From: Corynebacterium imitans
Lineage (GTDB): Bacteria; Actinomycetota; Actinomycetes; Mycobacteriales; Mycobacteriaceae
Assembly: GCF_000739455.1 (NCBI RefSeq)
Contig: NZ_CP009211.1
Span: forward strand, 1,871,458-1,935,457
DNA length: 64,000 nucleotides
Reading direction: 5' to 3'
Under the pieces are notes generated by a model. The model worked only from the letters and a program-made list of their open reading frames with translations. It was not told the DNA's origin and did no database searches. Positions 63,432 to 64,000 of the stretch are shown here, in pieces. A program made the translations under genes and the position numbers. Position 1 is the stretch's first letter. Each line of letters opens with the position of its first letter.

Positions 63432-64000
63432 CTACCCCTCGCGCTGCGAGGAGAACACCACCGAAAGCCCGATCGCCCCCTGACCGGTATGCACCGAAAT
63501 CACATCCACCAGCGGCTCGATCAAAATCCGCGAGCCATCCGGTAACACCGCCTCCAGCGTATCCGCAAGCTGATTTGCGGCCTCAACCGCATCAGTGTGC
63601 TGGATCGCCGCGAAGACTGGCTTGTCGCCTGCTCGCTCCATCACCAGCTCCGCAAGCTTTGCAAAGGCTTTCGTCTGCGTCCGCGTTTTACCGGCGAGCT
63701 CAAGTTTGCCAGCGTTGAGCCGCAGGATCGGTTTGGTAGCGAGCAATGCGGCGGAAAGGACTGCAGTGCCCGTCGATAAGCGACCGCTCTTGCGCAAATC
63801 ATCAAGCTGGCTGAGGTAAAGCCACGTCTCGGAGCGCTCGATGGTCGAGCGCGCCATCGCCTCGCACTCGTCCAAGTCAGCCCCCTCGCGCGCGAGCGTC
63901 GCCGCCGCCATCGCCGCAGCACCAATACTCATCCCCGCAGTGTCCGTCTCCACGACCCGCACGGTATCCGGGAACACCCCCGCAGCTTGGACTGCGGCCG
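63432..64000 (-). CDS. DegV-family fatty-acid-binding protein (5' end beyond window)
   Basis: About 190 C-terminal residues; the frame stays open to base 64000. GMSIGAAAMAAATLAREGADLDE, LYLSQLDDLRKSGRLSTGTAVLSA (in part), KPILRLNAGKLELAGKTRT and SVHTGQGAIGLSVVF are typical DegV C-terminal features. DegV/FakB proteins present fatty acids to a kinase for phospholipid synthesis. The start codon is outside the window. Confidence 0.9.
   Translation of the reverse strand, partial: AAVQAAGVFPDTVRVVETDTAGMSIGAAAMAAATLAREGADLDECEAMARSTIERSETWLYLSQLDDLRKSGRLSTGTAVLSAALLATKPILRLNAGKLELAGKTRTQTKAFAKLAELVMERAGDKPVFAAIQHTDAVEAANQLADTLEAVLPDGSRILIEPLVDVISVHTGQGAIGLSVVFSSQREG
63771..63781 (+). repeat. Copy of the CGTCGATAAGC motif forcing a TTA codon
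   Basis: In the DegV gene the motif is read as CGC TTA TCG ACG (Arg-Leu-Ser-Thr). TTA is a very rare leucine codon in high-GC actinobacteria. This is the third reading frame in which the motif is found. Confidence 0.8.

Overview
The window is a compact, high-GC actinobacterial chromosome segment, almost certainly from a Corynebacterium. The evidence is the gene order glyS / ArsR-type znr / zur / uppS / recO / era; the run fadD15 - hemW - hrcA - dnaJ2 - rsmE - phoH - ybeY - CBS-domain protein; the aecD / brnQ / luciferase-like block; a small 'CC-tail' protein next to an ArsA-like ATPase; and many apparently leaderless genes, with a TANNNT -10 box ending 6-8 nt before the start codon. The species cannot be named from this window. 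I see no tRNA, rRNA, CRISPR array, insertion sequence or prophage. No intergenic gap exceeds about 300 bases. Several convergent genes overlap by a few bases at their stop codons.

Layout. 1-5088: a secreted protein cut by the window edge, a CstA-type transporter, the CC-tail protein overlapping an ArsA-like ATPase, and dgt. 5120-9637: a TPM-domain envelope protein divergent from dgt, a 54-aa ORF, two small overlapping proteins (one with a C-terminal membrane anchor) and glyS. 9638-13394: zinc regulators znr-zur, then uppS-recO-era. 13437-19750: a probably accessory block (HNH nuclease, PF09818-type ATPase, fmdB-fmdA, two tandem pdxY-like kinases) between era and the CBS-domain gene. 19805-29484: conserved stress, RNA-maturation and haem-chaperone genes plus an acyl-CoA synthetase. 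29555-36382: malQ, two tiny membrane proteins, M3 peptidase, carboxylesterase, idi and a lipoprotein. 36462-44899: ABC exporter, aecD, treS-mak, brnQ and a luciferase-like oxidoreductase. 44908-51172: GntR regulator with a complete peptide-type ABC importer (fused double ATPase) and a ribokinase-like gene. 51150-54775: proline-iminopeptidase-like hydrolase and a CPBP protease whose frame runs into a hexose-phosphate mutarotase-like domain, followed by a second CPBP protease. 54759-64000: lepA, PemK/MazF-like protein, rpsT, secreted esterase, LysE exporter, ankyrin protein, holA, comEC, comEA and the 3' part of a DegV gene.

The strongest unexplained signal is not a gene. The sequence CGTCGATAAGC occurs exactly 17 times, ten of them within the 12-mer GCGTCGATAAGC. 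About 15 further copies differ only at the central T (G, C or A). Copies lie in both orientations, in intergenic DNA and in three reading frames, and they force rare ATA, TTA and CTT codons. This looks like a selected DNA motif. The presence of comEA-comEC makes an uptake-sequence role one hypothesis among several. Secondary points of interest are two symmetric divergent leaderless promoters, a CIRCE-like element on the hrcA start codon, the CC-tail/ArsA overlap and the CPBP-mutarotase in-frame fusion.
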